Source: Chloroflexota bacterium (lineage in GTDB: Bacteria; Chloroflexota; Anaerolineae; Aggregatilineales; Phototrophicaceae). Taken from it: 64,000 bases of DNA. The position numbers were made by a program, and so were the translations under genes. This document shows, in pieces, positions 26,274 through 35,391 of the stretch. How positions within the stretch are numbered: position 1 is the stretch's first letter; each line of letters starts with the position of its first letter. Under the pieces are notes generated by a model. It saw only the letters and a list, made by a program, of their open reading frames with translations. It was not told the origin of the DNA and did no database searches. The stretch is from NCBI GenBank assembly GCA_016223085.1, contig JACRPS010000008.1, positions 124,001 through 188,000 on the forward strand, written 5' to 3'.

Positions 26274-26339
26274 TAGCTTTCAGCTTTCAGCCATCAGCTT
26301 TTCAGCTTGTTGCTGAACGCTGACTGCTGACTGCTGATC
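26274..26339. repeat. family 2 heptamer-arm element c
   Basis: Left arm AGCTTTCAGCTTTCAGCCATCAGC, right arm GCTGAACGCTGACTGCTGACTGCTGA. Lies between map and adk, ending a few bases before the adk stop. Confidence 0.85.
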
Positions 26340-26342
26340 GCC

Positions 26343-27092
26343 TTACCTCACTGAATCAATCACTCGTTCGATCTCGCGGCTGACAGCCTCAATATCCTTC
26401 GAGGCGTCCACCCGCCTGACCAACCCCTTCTTCTCGAAATATTCGATCAGGGGCTGCGTCGTTTCCAGGTATGTATCAATCCGTTGGATGATGGCGTGCG
26501 CGCTGGCGTCGTCGGGACGGCGAATCAGCTTTTCGCCGGTGGCCTTCAGCGTCGCTTCCAGCCGGGGCGGGTACTGTTTGTTCGGGTCTTCGACAAACTG
26601 CCACTCAATGCCGTCGGCGTTCGAGTAGATGTTGTAACTCTCGCCGCTGGCGGACGTGATACGTCCGAACGCCCGCCGGAATGCCTGGTACAGATCGAGG
26701 TCGAGCAGCAGCACGGTGGTCAGCTTTTCGCCGCGCCCGGCCAGATACTGCTCCAGCCATTCGGCCTGTGCCGGCGTGCGCGGGTAGCCATCCAGAATCA
26801 CGCCGTTGGCGGCGTCCGGCTGCTCCAGCCGTTCGCGCACCACTTCGTTGGTGATCTCGTCCGAAACCAGTTTGCCCGACTTCATGATCTCCTGAATCTG
26901 CTGCGCCAGGGGATCGGTGCGGGTTTTCATCGCGCGGAACAGGTCGCCGGTGGATACGTGCGGGATGCCATAGTGGTCGCGGATAAACGCGGCCTGCACG
27001 CCCTTGCCCGCGCCCTGCACGCCCATCAAAATGATATATAGCCCTGCCATCTTAAGAATCGTTTCCTTCTTTGGAATGGTAGAGGTGGGCAT
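26343..27092 (-). CDS. adk: adenylate kinase
   Basis: Interconverts AMP, ADP and ATP, 249 aa. P-loop GVQGAGKGVQA (Thr of the usual GKGTQ is Val), HVSTGDLFRAM for AMP binding, LDGYPRTPAQAEWL, and an extended LID region without zinc cysteines. Strong Shine-Dalgarno GGAGGTGAGT precedes ATG at 27092; an internal Met at residue 15 matches the usual family start but has poorer upstream sequence. Gene order secY-adk-map is standard. Confidence 0.95.
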   Translation of the reverse strand: MPTSTIPKKETILKMAGLYIILMGVQGAGKGVQAAFIRDHYGIPHVSTGDLFRAMKTRTDPLAQQIQEIMKSGKLVSDEITNEVVRERLEQPDAANGVILDGYPRTPAQAEWLEQYLAGRGEKLTTVLLLDLDLYQAFRRAFGRITSASGESYNIYSNADGIEWQFVEDPNKQYPPRLEATLKATGEKLIRRPDDASAHAIIQRIDTYLETTQPLIEYFEKKGLVRRVDASKDIEAVSREIERVIDSVR

Positions 27093-27113
27093 ATACTCAC
27101 CTCCACCAAACGT

Positions 27114-27179
27114 TTAGTTTTCAGTTTTCAGTCATCAGTCTTTTCTTATAACTGATAACTGACGACTGATGACTGACGA
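27114..27179. repeat. family 2 heptamer-arm element d
   Basis: Left arm TTAGTTTTCAGTTTTCAGTC, right arm ACTGATAACTGACGACTGATGACTGACGAC; the right arm ends directly at the secY stop codon. Confidence 0.88.
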
Positions 27180-28496
27180 CTAGCTCATGAAGCCTTCGTA
27201 GTTGCGCATCACCAGTTGCGCTTCGATCTGGCGCATGGTGTCAATCACCACGCCGACGACGATGATAAGGCCAGAGCCGGACAGCACCATCGCGGCATTC
27301 ATGGTGTTGCCCACTGTTTCCAGCGGGAACAGCAGCCGGTTAATCAGGTCCACGATGCCCGGCACAATGGCAACTGCGCCCAGGAACAGCGCGCCGACCA
27401 GCGTGATTCGCCGCGTCACCCGCATGATGTACTCCTGCGTGCGCTTGCCGGGGCGGATGCCGGGGATAAACCCGCCGTTCCGCTGGAGGTTTTCCGATAG
27501 GTTTTGCTGCTGCACCATCACGTCAGTGTAGAGGAAGGTGAAGCCGACCACCAGCGCGAAGTAGGTAATCCAGTAGGCCGCGCCCTGGTGGTTGCCAAAC
27601 GTCTGCGTGATGGCATCCCCCACCGGGCCGGGCGGGAACAGGCTGGCGATGATGGCCGGGAAGGTGATGATGGACTGGGCGAAGATCAGCGGGATCATGC
27701 CGACCGCGTTCACCTTCGGCGGGATATGTGTTGTACCGCCGCCGTACTGCTTGCGGCCACGCACGCGCTTGCCGTACTGCACGGGCACGCGGCGCACGCC
27801 TTCGTAGATGTACACGATCACCACCACGCTCACCACCACAATGATGATGAACAGCAGCAGGTTGTACAGCGCCGGCTGCGTGCCGCTGGTCAAGAGCTGC
27901 ACCAGGCTGTTTGGCGCCTGCGCGACGATACCGGCGAAGATGATGATCGAAAGACCATTGCCGATACCCTGTTCAGTGATGAGTTCACCGAGCCAGATGG
28001 CAAACATCGTGCCGGCGGTCATGGTCGCCAGCACCGAGGCCGTCATCAGCAGGTTCGAACCGAAGCCGGGGATGATCGGCTGGCCGCCAAGCAGGTTGTA
28101 AATCTGAATCTGGCCGATGGACTGCAAAATCGCCATCGGGATGGCGAGGTAGTAGGTATACCGCTGCTGCTTCTCCTGGCCGCCCGGCTCTTTCAGCATC
28201 GCTTCCAGGCTGGGAATCAGCGGGGTCAGCAGCTGGATAATAATGGACGCCGTGATGTACGGGTACACACCGTTGGCGATAACGCTAAAGTTGCGCACCG
28301 CGCCACCGGAGAGCAGGTTCAGCACCCCCAGGATACCGCCCTGCTGGCTGGCGAACAGGGCTTCCAGCGCCGACGGGTTGACGCCGACGACCGGAACATG
28401 CGCCGCAAACTGGTACACCACCAGGATAAAGCCGGTGATGAGCAGCTTGTTCCGCACGTCGGGCAGGCGCCACGCATTCCGTAATGCTTCAATCAT
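27180..28496 (-). CDS. secY: preprotein translocase subunit SecY
   Basis: Channel subunit of the Sec translocon, 438 aa, ten predicted TM helices. Conserved start ALRNAWRLPDVRNKLLITGFIL; plug region LNLLSGGAVRNFSV; PFYFALVV-like cytoplasmic loops (VPVQYGKRVRGRK and FIPGIRPGKRT) that contact SecA and the ribosome. Lies between rplO and adk as expected. Confidence 0.98.
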   Translation of the reverse strand: MIEALRNAWRLPDVRNKLLITGFILVVYQFAAHVPVVGVNPSALEALFASQQGGILGVLNLLSGGAVRNFSVIANGVYPYITASIIIQLLTPLIPSLEAMLKEPGGQEKQQRYTYYLAIPMAILQSIGQIQIYNLLGGQPIIPGFGSNLLMTASVLATMTAGTMFAIWLGELITEQGIGNGLSIIIFAGIVAQAPNSLVQLLTSGTQPALYNLLLFIIIVVVSVVVIVYIYEGVRRVPVQYGKRVRGRKQYGGGTTHIPPKVNAVGMIPLIFAQSIITFPAIIASLFPPGPVGDAITQTFGNHQGAAYWITYFALVVGFTFLYTDVMVQQQNLSENLQRNGGFIPGIRPGKRTQEYIMRVTRRITLVGALFLGAVAIVPGIVDLINRLLFPLETVGNTMNAAMVLSGSGLIIVVGVVIDTMRQIEAQLVMRNYEGFMS

Positions 28497-28532
28497 AGAA
28501 ACGTGTCCTCACAAACTATTCGGGGTAATTAG

Positions 28533-28562
28533 GTAAGGGCGGGTTTTTAAACCCGCCCCTAC
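28533..28562. repeat. family 1 palindrome, copy 9 (GGTTTTTAAACC core)
   Basis: GTAAGGGCGGGTTTTTAAAC... 30 bp, near-perfect, in the secY-rplO gap. Confidence 0.85.
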
Positions 28563-28573
28563 CGGGCACAACA

Positions 28574-29101
28574 TTACCCTTCACCATATAGCTTCGCCAG
28601 GTCTTCCTTCCGCATCCTGCGAATGGTAGCCTTCGCGCCCTTGATCCGCAGCGGGATAATCTCCGCCGCGCCACCCGCGCCGGTGATTTTTTCCTGCGCG
28701 CTCTTGGTAAAGCGGTGCGCCCGGACAGTCAGCTTTTTGCCGTCCAGTTCGCCGTTGCCCAGGATCACAACCGGCTGGTAGCGGTCGCGGATGAAGCCGA
28801 TGTCGTACAGCATGGCGGGGGTGACGGTCATGCCGTCCTCCAGCAGCGCCAGGTCTTCGATCTTCACTTCCTGGTACTCGATGCGGAACAGGTTGGTAAA
28901 ACCGCGCTTGAACGGCAGGCGGCGCACCAGCGGAAGCTGACCACCCTCGAAGTACGCGCCCTTGCGGCTGCTGCTGCCGCGCGCGCCCTGGCCCTTGATA
29001 CCACGACCAGCGTAGCGGCCCTTGTTCGAGCCGATACCACGCCCGTAGCGGATGCGTTTTCTCTTGGAACCCTTGGCGGGTTTCAGGTCATGCAGTTTCA
29101 T
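28574..29101 (-). CDS. rplO: 50S ribosomal protein L15
   Basis: 175 aa. [29 protein letters not shown] and the GFEGGQ-equivalent segment (here [21 protein letters not shown]) identify L15, a late-assembly 50S protein. It overlaps the end of rpmD by 14 bases. The C-terminus is longer than in E. coli (144 aa). Confidence 0.97.
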   Translation of the reverse strand: MKLHDLKPAKGSKRKRIRYGRGIGSNKGRYAGRGIKGQGARGSSSRKGAYFEGGQLPLVRRLPFKRGFTNLFRIEYQEVKIEDLALLEDGMTVTPAMLYDIGFIRDRYQPVVILGNGELDGKKLTVRAHRFTKSAQEKITGAGGAAEIIPLRIKGAKATIRRMRKEDLAKLYGEG

Positions 29102-29312
29102 GATTCACTTCCTCCACCGTAACCAGGTGACGGACCTTAAACAGCATCCCGCGCACCTGCGGTGTGTCCGGCACTTCTACCGTGTGCCGGATGCGGCGCA
29201 GGCCGAGCGAGCGCACGGTCGCGCGCTGGCTCTGTTCGTAGCCGATCAGGCTGCGCACCTGCGTCACCCGCAGCATCTTCTTCACTTCTGGCTGCTGCTG
29301 CTTCTTAGCCAT
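29088..29312 (-). CDS. rpmD: 50S ribosomal protein L30
   Basis: 74 aa, with a short Lys/Gln N-terminal addition ([12 protein letters not shown]) before the usual [28 protein letters not shown]. Overlaps rpsE upstream and rplO downstream by 8 and 14 bases, so the three are translated as a block. Confidence 0.95.
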   Translation of the reverse strand: MAKKQQQPEVKKMLRVTQVRSLIGYEQSQRATVRSLGLRRIRHTVEVPDTPQVRGMLFKVRHLVTVEEVNHETA

Positions 29313-29967
29313 TGCTGCTGCCCTCCTCGCGCTTGCGGTCCCAGAACGGGGTCAGCGACTTGGGCGGCTTACCGCGCGTGGCCGCGATGTCATCCGGGCT
29401 ACGAAGCTGACTCAGGGCGTCAAGCGTCGCCAGCGTCACGTTGAGCAGATTATTACTGCCCTGGCTCTTGCTCAGGATGTCGCGCACGCCAACTGCTTCC
29501 AGCACGGCGCGCACGCCGCCACCGGCGATCACGCCCGTACCGGGGGCCGCCGGCTTCAGCAGCACGATTGCGCCGCCGTGACGGCCAATCACCGGGTAGG
29601 GAATGGTCGTGTTATACAGGCTGACCTTGTTCATATTGCGGCGGGCGCGATCCGCACCCTTGCGGATGCTGTCCGGCACGCCGCGCGCCTTGCCAATACC
29701 GGCGCCCACGCGGCCCTTGCCATCGCCCACGATCACGACGGTGCGGAAGGCAAAGCGGCGGCCACCCTTAATCACCTTGGCGACGCGCTTGATGTCTACC
29801 ACCCGTTCGTCGAGTTCCTCGCGTTCTTCGTCGCGGTCGCGGTTGTCGCGCGCCTCGCGGTCGCCGCGCTGCTTGTTGTCCCGATCGCCACCGCGTTCGC
29901 CCCCGCGCTGCGCGTTACCGCCCGGTCGATTCCCTCTGCGCTGCTGTTGAGGTCTATTTCCAGCCAT
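29305..29967 (-). CDS. rpsE: 30S ribosomal protein S5 with Arg/Asp/Gly-rich N-terminal extension
   Basis: 220 aa against ~165 in E. coli. The core begins near residue 50 ([21 protein letters not shown]) and includes [15 protein letters not shown] and the [25 protein letters not shown] segment. The first ~50 residues are low-complexity (repeated Arg, Gly, Asn, Asp), probably disordered. S5 governs decoding accuracy. Overlaps rpmD. Confidence 0.97.
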   Translation of the reverse strand: MAGNRPQQQRRGNRPGGNAQRGGERGGDRDNKQRGDREARDNRDRDEEREELDERVVDIKRVAKVIKGGRRFAFRTVVIVGDGKGRVGAGIGKARGVPDSIRKGADRARRNMNKVSLYNTTIPYPVIGRHGGAIVLLKPAAPGTGVIAGGGVRAVLEAVGVRDILSKSQGSNNLLNVTLATLDALSQLRSPDDIAATRGKPPKSLTPFWDRKREEGSSNG

Positions 29968-29976
29968 GCTTTGCTC

Positions 29977-30348
29977 CTAAAACTCCAGGCCGCCTTCGCG
30001 CGCGCCTTCGGCCAGGGCAGCCACGCGGCCATGATACTTGTATCCGCCCCGATCAAAGACCACCTTGTTAATGCCAATGCCCTTGGCGCGCTCGGCCAGC
30101 ACCTTGCCAACGATCTTGGCAGCTTCGGCCTTCTTCATCCCCGCGACCTGGGCGGCAATTTCCTTGTCAATTGTCGAAGCCGAAACCAGCGTCCGGCCCG
30201 CCTCGTCGTCAATTACCTGGGCGTAAATGTTGGTCAGGCTGCGGAAGACATTCAGCCGGGGGCGCTGCGCCGTGCCGCTGACACGACCGCGAACCCGCCG
30301 GTGACGGCGTTCCCGCGCAGCCGTTTTTTCTTCACTGATGCTTCTCAT
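29977..30348 (-). CDS. rplR: 50S ribosomal protein L18
   Basis: 123 aa. [35 protein letters not shown] and the C-terminal [21 protein letters not shown] identify L18, which binds 5S rRNA with L5 and L25. rpsE follows after 9 bases. Confidence 0.98.
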   Translation of the reverse strand: MRSISEEKTAARERRHRRVRGRVSGTAQRPRLNVFRSLTNIYAQVIDDEAGRTLVSASTIDKEIAAQVAGMKKAEAAKIVGKVLAERAKGIGINKVVFDRGGYKYHGRVAALAEGAREGGLEF

Positions 30349-30358
30349 CGTTCCCTCT

Positions 30359-30433
30359 TCTCAGTACTGAGTGCTGAGTTCTGAGTACTGAGTCGAGTTT
30401 TTACTCAGTACTCAGTACTTTGTACTCAGCACT
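30359..30433. repeat. family 2 heptamer-arm element e
   Basis: Left arm TCAGTACTGAGTGCTGAGTTCTGAGTACTGAGT, right arm ACTCAGTACTCAGTACTTTGTACTCAGCAC. Here the unit is CTGAGTA-like rather than TCAGTTT, but both arms carry matching versions. Sits in the rplR-rplF gap and abuts the rplF stop. Confidence 0.85.
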
Positions 30434-30434
30434 T

Positions 30435-30983
30435 CTATTTCGTCTTACCGGCCTTACCAGCCTTGCGGCGGATGATTTCGTCACTGTAACGGACGCCCTT
30501 GCCCTTGTACGGCTCCGGCGGGCGCAACCCCCGGATGTCGGCGGCCACCTGCCCGACCACCTGGCGATCAATCCCCTTGACGCGGATGATCGTCGGGTTA
30601 CGGCCTTCCACCTCGAACGTCACGTTCGGCGGCGGGTTAACGACGATTTCGTGCGAGTAGCCCAGCTTCATCACTAGGTCCTTGCCACGCAGTTCGCCAC
30701 TGTAGCCCACGCCTTCCACCACCAGCGTTTTCATGAAGCCATCGGTCACGCCCGTGACCATGTTCGCCAGCAGCGCCCGCGTCAGGCCATGCAGCGCCCG
30801 CGTCGGGCCGAGATCGTTGGGGCGCTCAACCAGCAGCCGGCCATCTTCCTGCTTCACGGTGATCTGGGGGTGGACGTTCAGTTTCAGTTCGCCCTTCGGC
30901 CCCGTCACAGTCACTTCCTGGCCGTTGACGGCAACGTTCACCTTGGCCGGAATTTCCACCGGCTTTCTGCCAATTCGTGACAT
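30435..30983 (-). CDS. rplF: 50S ribosomal protein L6
   Basis: 182 aa. MSRIGRKPVEIPAKVNVAVNGQEVTVTGPKG at the start, PPEPYKGKGVRYSDEIIRRKAGKAGKT at the end. ATG at 30983 has GAGGTCACT directly upstream; the track's ORF is extended into rpsH. L6 binds near the sarcin-ricin loop. Confidence 0.98.
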   Translation of the reverse strand: MSRIGRKPVEIPAKVNVAVNGQEVTVTGPKGELKLNVHPQITVKQEDGRLLVERPNDLGPTRALHGLTRALLANMVTGVTDGFMKTLVVEGVGYSGELRGKDLVMKLGYSHEIVVNPPPNVTFEVEGRNPTIIRVKGIDRQVVGQVAADIRGLRPPEPYKGKGVRYSDEIIRRKAGKAGKTK

Positions 30984-30990
30984 AGTGACC

Positions 30991-31395
30991 TCACCACACG
31001 TAACACAGAACTTCGCCACCGACGTGCTGGCGGCGCGCTTCCTGCGCCGTCATCACACCCTTTGGCGTGGTCACGATAGCAATGCCAATCCCACTCATCA
31101 CGCGGGGCAGGTCGCGGCGGCCCTTGTAGATGCGGCGGCCCGGTTTGCTGACCCGCTCCAGATGGGTGATGACGGGTTTGCGCTCGCGGCGTGACCCATA
31201 GTACTTGAGCGTAATGGACATGATCGGCGCCGGTTTTTCGTCGCCAACGGTAAAGTCCTCGATAAAGCCTTCCTGCTTCAGAATGCGGGCAATTTCCACT
31301 TTCAGCTTCGACGACGGCAGTTCGACGGTCGCCTTGCCGGCCATCAGCGCATTCCGAATGCGGGTGAGCATGTCGCCTACAGGATCGCTAATCAT
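30991..31395 (-). CDS. rpsH: 30S ribosomal protein S8
   Basis: 134 aa. [39 protein letters not shown] and the C-terminal [33 protein letters not shown] identify S8, a primary 16S rRNA binder and in E. coli the spc-operon repressor. Spaced 7-8 bases from both neighbours. Confidence 0.98.
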   Translation of the reverse strand: MISDPVGDMLTRIRNALMAGKATVELPSSKLKVEIARILKQEGFIEDFTVGDEKPAPIMSITLKYYGSRRERKPVITHLERVSKPGRRIYKGRRDLPRVMSGIGIAIVTTPKGVMTAQEARRQHVGGEVLCYVW

Positions 31396-31403
31396 GCGTC
31401 CTC

Positions 31404-31610
31404 CTACCAGCTAGACTTCACGACGCCAGGGATTTTGCCCTGGAGCGCCAGTTCGCGGAAGTGAATACGGCACAGGCCAAAACGGCGGATGTACCCGCGC
31501 GGACGCCCGCACACCTTGCCCGAATTCGGATCAACGAACTGGCAGCGGTTGCGGACGCGGATTTTGTACTTGCGGTTCGCCTCACGAGCGACCATTGATT
31601 TTTTTGCCAT
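31404..31610 (-). CDS. rpsN: 30S ribosomal protein S14 (variant zinc-type)
   Basis: 68 aa, short form. The C-terminal [21 protein letters not shown] and [10 protein letters not shown] are those of zinc-type S14. The usual knuckle C-x2-C...C-x2-C is altered: the first pair is separated by nine residues ([13 protein letters not shown]) and the last Cys is His (CRIHF). Zinc binding through C-C-C-H is plausible. Lies in the standard rplE-rpsN-rpsH order. Confidence 0.96.
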   Translation of the reverse strand: MAKKSMVAREANRKYKIRVRNRCQFVDPNSGKVCGRPRGYIRRFGLCRIHFRELALQGKIPGVVKSSW

Positions 31611-31622
31611 AACGTTCGTCCT

Positions 31623-32171
31623 CTAGCTCTCGCGGAAGGGCATGCCCAGCAGGGTGAGCAGACGGCGGCCTTCCTCGTCCGTCCGGGCGGTGGTGACGAT
31701 GGTAATCTCCATGCCACGCACTTTGTCAATCTTGTCGTATTGAATCTCCGGGAAGATCAACTGTTCCCGCAGGCCAATGGTGTAGTTGCCGCGTCCGTCC
31801 ATCTTCGCCGGCACACCGCGAAAGTCCCGCACGCGGGGCAGCGCGATGTTCATCAGCCGGTCGAGCAGCGACCACATGCGTTCGCCGCGCAGCGTCACCT
31901 TGACGCCGATGGCGCGGCCTTCGCGCAGCTTGAAGGTGGCGATGCTCTTCTTCGCCTTGGTAATCACCGGCTGCTGGCCAGTGATCGTCCGCAGGTCTTC
32001 CACCGCGCCGTCGAGCAGCTTGGGGTTGTCAATCGCCTCGCCCAGGCCGATGTTCACAACCACTTTTTCGATGCGCGGCACCTGCATCACGTTGCTGTAC
32101 TTAAACTCGTCCATCAGCGCCGGAACGATTTCCTGGCGGTAACGTTGGTGTAAAACGTGTGGTTCAGCCAT
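31623..32171 (-). CDS. rplE: 50S ribosomal protein L5
   Basis: 182 aa. [40 protein letters not shown], and [19 protein letters not shown] at the C-terminus. L5 binds 5S rRNA and contacts the P-site tRNA elbow. Confidence 0.98.
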   Translation of the reverse strand: MAEPHVLHQRYRQEIVPALMDEFKYSNVMQVPRIEKVVVNIGLGEAIDNPKLLDGAVEDLRTITGQQPVITKAKKSIATFKLREGRAIGVKVTLRGERMWSLLDRLMNIALPRVRDFRGVPAKMDGRGNYTIGLREQLIFPEIQYDKIDKVRGMEITIVTTARTDEEGRRLLTLLGMPFRES

Positions 32172-32185
32172 TGTCGTCGCTCCGG

Positions 32186-32509
32186 TTAATCAATATCGCT
32201 GTTGCATTTTTTGCAAAAGCGCGTCTTAAAGCCGTCGGCCTTGAACCGATAGCCCACGCGCGTGGCCTTGCCACACTGGGGGCAGACCAGCATCACGTTC
32301 GACAGGTGCAGCGGCGCGTTAAATTCCACAATCTGCGCTGGAACCTGACGGTTGCCCACCTGTTTTGCTTTCTCATGTCGTTTGGCGACGTTCACGCCAG
32401 AAACGACCACCCGGTTGTCCTTGTTCAGCACGGACACCACTTCGCCGCGCTCCCCAAGGTCCTTCCCGGCGATCACCTCCACCGTGTCGCCCTTTTTGAT
32501 CCGCTGCAT
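32186..32509 (-). CDS. rplX: 50S ribosomal protein L24 with C-terminal Cys4 motif
   Basis: 107 aa from ATG at 32509. KOW domain at the start ([22 protein letters not shown]), then [33 protein letters not shown]. The C-terminal [27 protein letters not shown] contains two C-x2-C pairs, a zinc-ribbon form of L24. The track's longer ORF runs into the upstream gap of 54 bases. L24 starts 50S assembly. Confidence 0.97.
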   Translation of the reverse strand: MQRIKKGDTVEVIAGKDLGERGEVVSVLNKDNRVVVSGVNVAKRHEKAKQVGNRQVPAQIVEFNAPLHLSNVMLVCPQCGKATRVGYRFKADGFKTRFCKKCNSDID

Positions 32510-32563
32510 ATTGTTCTTTACTCCCAGGATACACGCCGTACTCACGGCGCAATGTCCCAACAC

Positions 32564-32935
32564 TTATAACGTTTCCGGCGCGAGCGACACGATCTTCAGG
32601 AATCCCTTGTCGCGCAGTTCCCGCGCCACCGGCCCAAACACGCGCGTACCACGCGGGTTCACGCCGTCTTCCGCCAGCAGAACGGCGGCATTGTCGTCGA
32701 ACTTGATGTACGACCCGTCATTGCGGCGGTATTCCTTCGCGGTGCGAACGATCACCGCCTTCACCACCTCGCTCTTTTTCACCTGGCCGTCGCTGGCCGC
32801 CGACTTGACGGTTGCCACGACAATATCCCCGATGAACCCGTATTTGCGGCGCGAGCCACCCAGTACCCGGATGACCAGCAGTTCACGCGCGCCACTGTTG
32901 TCCGCGACGACCAGACGTGACTCATTCTGAATCAT
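32564..32935 (-). CDS. rplN: 50S ribosomal protein L14
   Basis: 123 aa. [44 protein letters not shown] is the L14 start. Overlaps the rpsQ stop by 4 bases (ATGA type). L14 lies at the inter-subunit bridge region. Confidence 0.98.
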   Translation of the reverse strand: MIQNESRLVVADNSGARELLVIRVLGGSRRKYGFIGDIVVATVKSAASDGQVKKSEVVKAVIVRTAKEYRRNDGSYIKFDDNAAVLLAEDGVNPRGTRVFGPVARELRDKGFLKIVSLAPETL

Positions 32936-33243
32936 GACTGTTCCCCTTCAGGCTCGGTCGGAAGCTCACCGGCGACGGGTTCCAGGACCCGCCCGCCGGG
33001 ACCTTCCAGCACCTTCTCCACCACCCAGCGTTTGTTTTTGCTCAGTGGCTTGCTTTCCACCAACTGCACGACCGACCCCACCTCAATGGCGTTGCTTTCG
33101 TCGTGCGCCATGACCTTCTTGGTGCTTTTCACAACTTTCTTGTAGATCGGGTGGGTCTTGCGGCGTTCGATGGCGACCACGACGGTCTTATCCATCTTGT
33201 CGCTGACCACGCGCCCAACCAGACGACGGCGATTGTTCGGCAT
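32932..33243 (-). CDS. rpsQ: 30S ribosomal protein S17
   Basis: 103 aa, longer than the usual ~85 because of an acidic, Pro/Gly-rich C-terminal tail ([23 protein letters not shown]). Core [41 protein letters not shown]. Two bases after rpmC; start codon of rplN overlaps its end. Confidence 0.97.
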   Translation of the reverse strand: MPNNRRRLVGRVVSDKMDKTVVVAIERRKTHPIYKKVVKSTKKVMAHDESNAIEVGSVVQLVESKPLSKNKRWVVEKVLEGPGGRVLEPVAGELPTEPEGEQS

Positions 33244-33245
33244 CG

Positions 33246-33464
33246 TTATTTGCCCTCCTGGCGCGCCACTTCGGCGGCCAACTGCCGCTCGCGCAGCACC
33301 ATTTTCAGCCGCGCAATCGTGCGGCGGGTGCGGCGGGGGGTGTTGGTATCTTCTAGCTGGCCGGAAGCCTGCTGGAAGCGCAGGTTAAACATGGCTTCCT
33401 TCTGGTCTTCCAGCGCGTCCAATATCTGTTCTGTGGTCATTGCACGGATTTCACGGATTTTCAT
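33246..33464 (-). CDS. rpmC: 50S ribosomal protein L29
   Basis: 72 aa, two-helix protein: MKIREIRAMTTEQILDALEDQKEAMFNLRFQQASGQLEDTNTPRRTRRTIARLKMVL. Located near the tunnel exit where signal recognition particle and trigger factor dock. Confidence 0.97.
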   Translation of the reverse strand: MKIREIRAMTTEQILDALEDQKEAMFNLRFQQASGQLEDTNTPRRTRRTIARLKMVLRERQLAAEVARQEGK

Positions 33465-33487
33465 CGTCCACTTCTCCTCGCGTCCGG

Positions 33488-33931
33488 TTATGACTCGAAC
33501 GTGATTGCTTGGCCGGAAATCGGATCAATCCGCCGGACGATTTTCGTCCGAATGGGCAGCTTGTGACCCGCCAGGCGCAGGGCTTCCAACGCTTCTTCTT
33601 CCGGGATGCCGCCCATTTCAAACAGCACGTGCCCCGGCTTAATCACGGCGACATAATATTCAACCGCGCCCTTGCCCTTACCCATACGGGTTTCCGCCGC
33701 CTTCTTGGTGTACGGCTTGTCCGGGAATACGCGGATCCACACCTTCCCGCGACGTTTGGTGTACCGCACCATCGTGCGGCGGGCGGCTTCGATTTGCCGC
33801 GCCGTCAGCCAGACCGGTTCCAGCGCCTGGAGGCCGTACTCGCCAAACGACACCACGTTCCCACGGGACGCCTTGCCACGCAGGTTGCCGCGCATTTGCT
33901 TGCGATACTTCATTCGCTTCGGCATTAACAT
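33488..33931 (-). CDS. rplP: 50S ribosomal protein L16
   Basis: 147 aa. Start at ATG 33931 ([15 protein letters not shown]), the universal L16 start, with AAGGA 9 bases upstream; the track ORF begins 45 bases earlier. GGYGLQ-like [24 protein letters not shown] and the [18 protein letters not shown] block are present. L16 organises the A-site tRNA region of the 50S subunit. Confidence 0.98.
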   Translation of the reverse strand: MLMPKRMKYRKQMRGNLRGKASRGNVVSFGEYGLQALEPVWLTARQIEAARRTMVRYTKRRGKVWIRVFPDKPYTKKAAETRMGKGKGAVEYYVAVIKPGHVLFEMGGIPEEEALEALRLAGHKLPIRTKIVRRIDPISGQAITFES

Positions 33932-33989
33932 GATCTTCAGTCCTTCGATTGCAACCCAATCACCCTGCTGCTTCACGACCGGAAGCGGG

Positions 33990-34670
33990 TTACGGGCTGA
34001 CGTACACTTCTTTCTTCGGCTCGGCGGGCTTTTCTTCGGTCAGCACTTCGCCCTTGTAAATCCAGACCTTCACGCCGATGCGGCCAAAGGTGGTGAGGGC
34101 TTCCGCCCTGCCGTAGTCAATGTTGGCGCGCAGCATCGAACGCGGCACGCGGCCTTCGCTGGCCCACTCGCGGCGGGCCATGTCGGCGCCGGCCAGCCGC
34201 CCGCTGACCTCGATGCGGATGCCCTGCGCCCCCTGACGCATCGCCTGGCTGATGGCGCGCTTGATGGCGCGACTGTGGCCGATACGACGTTCAAGCTGGT
34301 CAACGATGTTCTCCGCCACCAGTTGCGCGTCCAGATCAGGCTTGTCAATCTCGGTGACTTCCACCTTGACCTTGCTCTTGTTGCCCAGCAGGTCTTCCAG
34401 GCCGGTGCGCAGTTCCTTCACGGCCTCGCCCTTGCGCCCGATCAGGATACCGGGGCGGGCGGTGTGAATGTTCACCAGCAGTTGGTTCGGGTAACGCTCG
34501 ATTTCCACGCGGGAAACGCCGGCGCGCGCGCCCTGCTTCTTGATGAAGCGCCGGATGGCGAAGTCTTCCTGAAGCTGCTCGGTATAACGCTGCCCTTCAG
34601 CGTACCAGCGGGCGTCCCAGTCGCGGATGACTTTGAGGCGGAACCCAATGGGATGGACTTTGCGGCCCAT
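33990..34670 (-). CDS. rpsC: 30S ribosomal protein S3
   Basis: 226 aa. [25 protein letters not shown] start, KH domain about 40-105 with [17 protein letters not shown], and C-terminal [13 protein letters not shown]3 forms part of the mRNA entry channel and has helicase function with S4, whose gene is missing from this cluster. Preceded by rplV at 2 bases. Confidence 0.98.
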   Translation of the reverse strand: MGRKVHPIGFRLKVIRDWDARWYAEGQRYTEQLQEDFAIRRFIKKQGARAGVSRVEIERYPNQLLVNIHTARPGILIGRKGEAVKELRTGLEDLLGNKSKVKVEVTEIDKPDLDAQLVAENIVDQLERRIGHSRAIKRAISQAMRQGAQGIRIEVSGRLAGADMARREWASEGRVPRSMLRANIDYGRAEALTTFGRIGVKVWIYKGEVLTEEKPAEPKKEVYVSP

Positions 34671-34672
34671 AG

Positions 34673-35014
34673 TTATGCTTCCTCTCGTTCTGCCAGGATG
34701 ACCGTCAGGTGCGACAGCCGCCGCACGCGCGGTTTGTAACGCCCGCGCGCCCCGGCCTTCATGCGCTTCAGGCGTGGGCCTTCATCCGCCATGATGGTCT
34801 TGATGTACAGATCATCCGGGTTCAGGTCATGGTTGTTTTCTGCGTTTGCAATCGCCGACAGGAGCGTCTTCTGCACCATTTCCGCGCCCTTCTTCGGCAT
34901 GTATTCCAGCACCGTCACCGCCTGCCTCGCGCCCAGGCCGCGCACCTGGTCAATGACCAGCCGCAGCTTACGGGGCGAAATGCTCAGGGAGGTGGTCTTC
35001 GCTCGCACTTCCAT
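34673..35014 (-). CDS. rplV: 50S ribosomal protein L22
   Basis: 113 aa. [38 protein letters not shown] and the hairpin region [23 protein letters not shown] identify L22, whose loop narrows the exit tunnel. Confidence 0.98.
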   Translation of the reverse strand: MEVRAKTTSLSISPRKLRLVIDQVRGLGARQAVTVLEYMPKKGAEMVQKTLLSAIANAENNHDLNPDDLYIKTIMADEGPRLKRMKAGARGRYKPRVRRLSHLTVILAEREEA

Positions 35015-35025
35015 CTCGGCCTCCG

Positions 35026-35295
35026 TTATTTCTTCTTCTCGACCATATGGCCGCGATAGGTGCGCGTGGGCGCGAACTCGCCCAGCTTGTGGCCGACCAT
35101 GTTTTCGGTGATGTAGATCGGAACATGGCGGCGGCCATCATGCACGGCAATCGTGTGGCCGACCATCTGCGGGAAGATCGTGCTGGCGCGGCTCCAGGTG
35201 CGGATGACCACTTTCCGGTTATCCGCGTTCAGCTTTTCGACTTTCTGCAGCAGTTTAGGCTCGACAAACGGCCCTTTTTTCAGTGAACGTGACAT
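35026..35295 (-). CDS. rpsS: 30S ribosomal protein S19
   Basis: 89 aa. [56 protein letters not shown]-terminal [14 protein letters not shown] 96-bp gap with a family 2 element separates it from rplB. Confidence 0.98.
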   Translation of the reverse strand: MSRSLKKGPFVEPKLLQKVEKLNADNRKVVIRTWSRASTIFPQMVGHTIAVHDGRRHVPIYITENMVGHKLGEFAPTRTYRGHMVEKKK

Positions 35296-35304
35296 AATCG
35301 TTTC

Positions 35305-35386
35305 CTCAGCTTTCAGCTTTCAGCCATCAGCTTGAGCCGTCAGCCAGCTATACGATTGCTTGCTGACGGCTGATTACTGACTGCTT
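35305..35386. repeat. family 2 heptamer-arm element f
   Basis: Left arm TCAGCTTTCAGCTTTCAGCCATCAGC, right arm GCTGACGGCTGATTACTGACTGC, between rpsS and rplB. Confidence 0.85.
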
Positions 35387-35391
35387 TCTCC

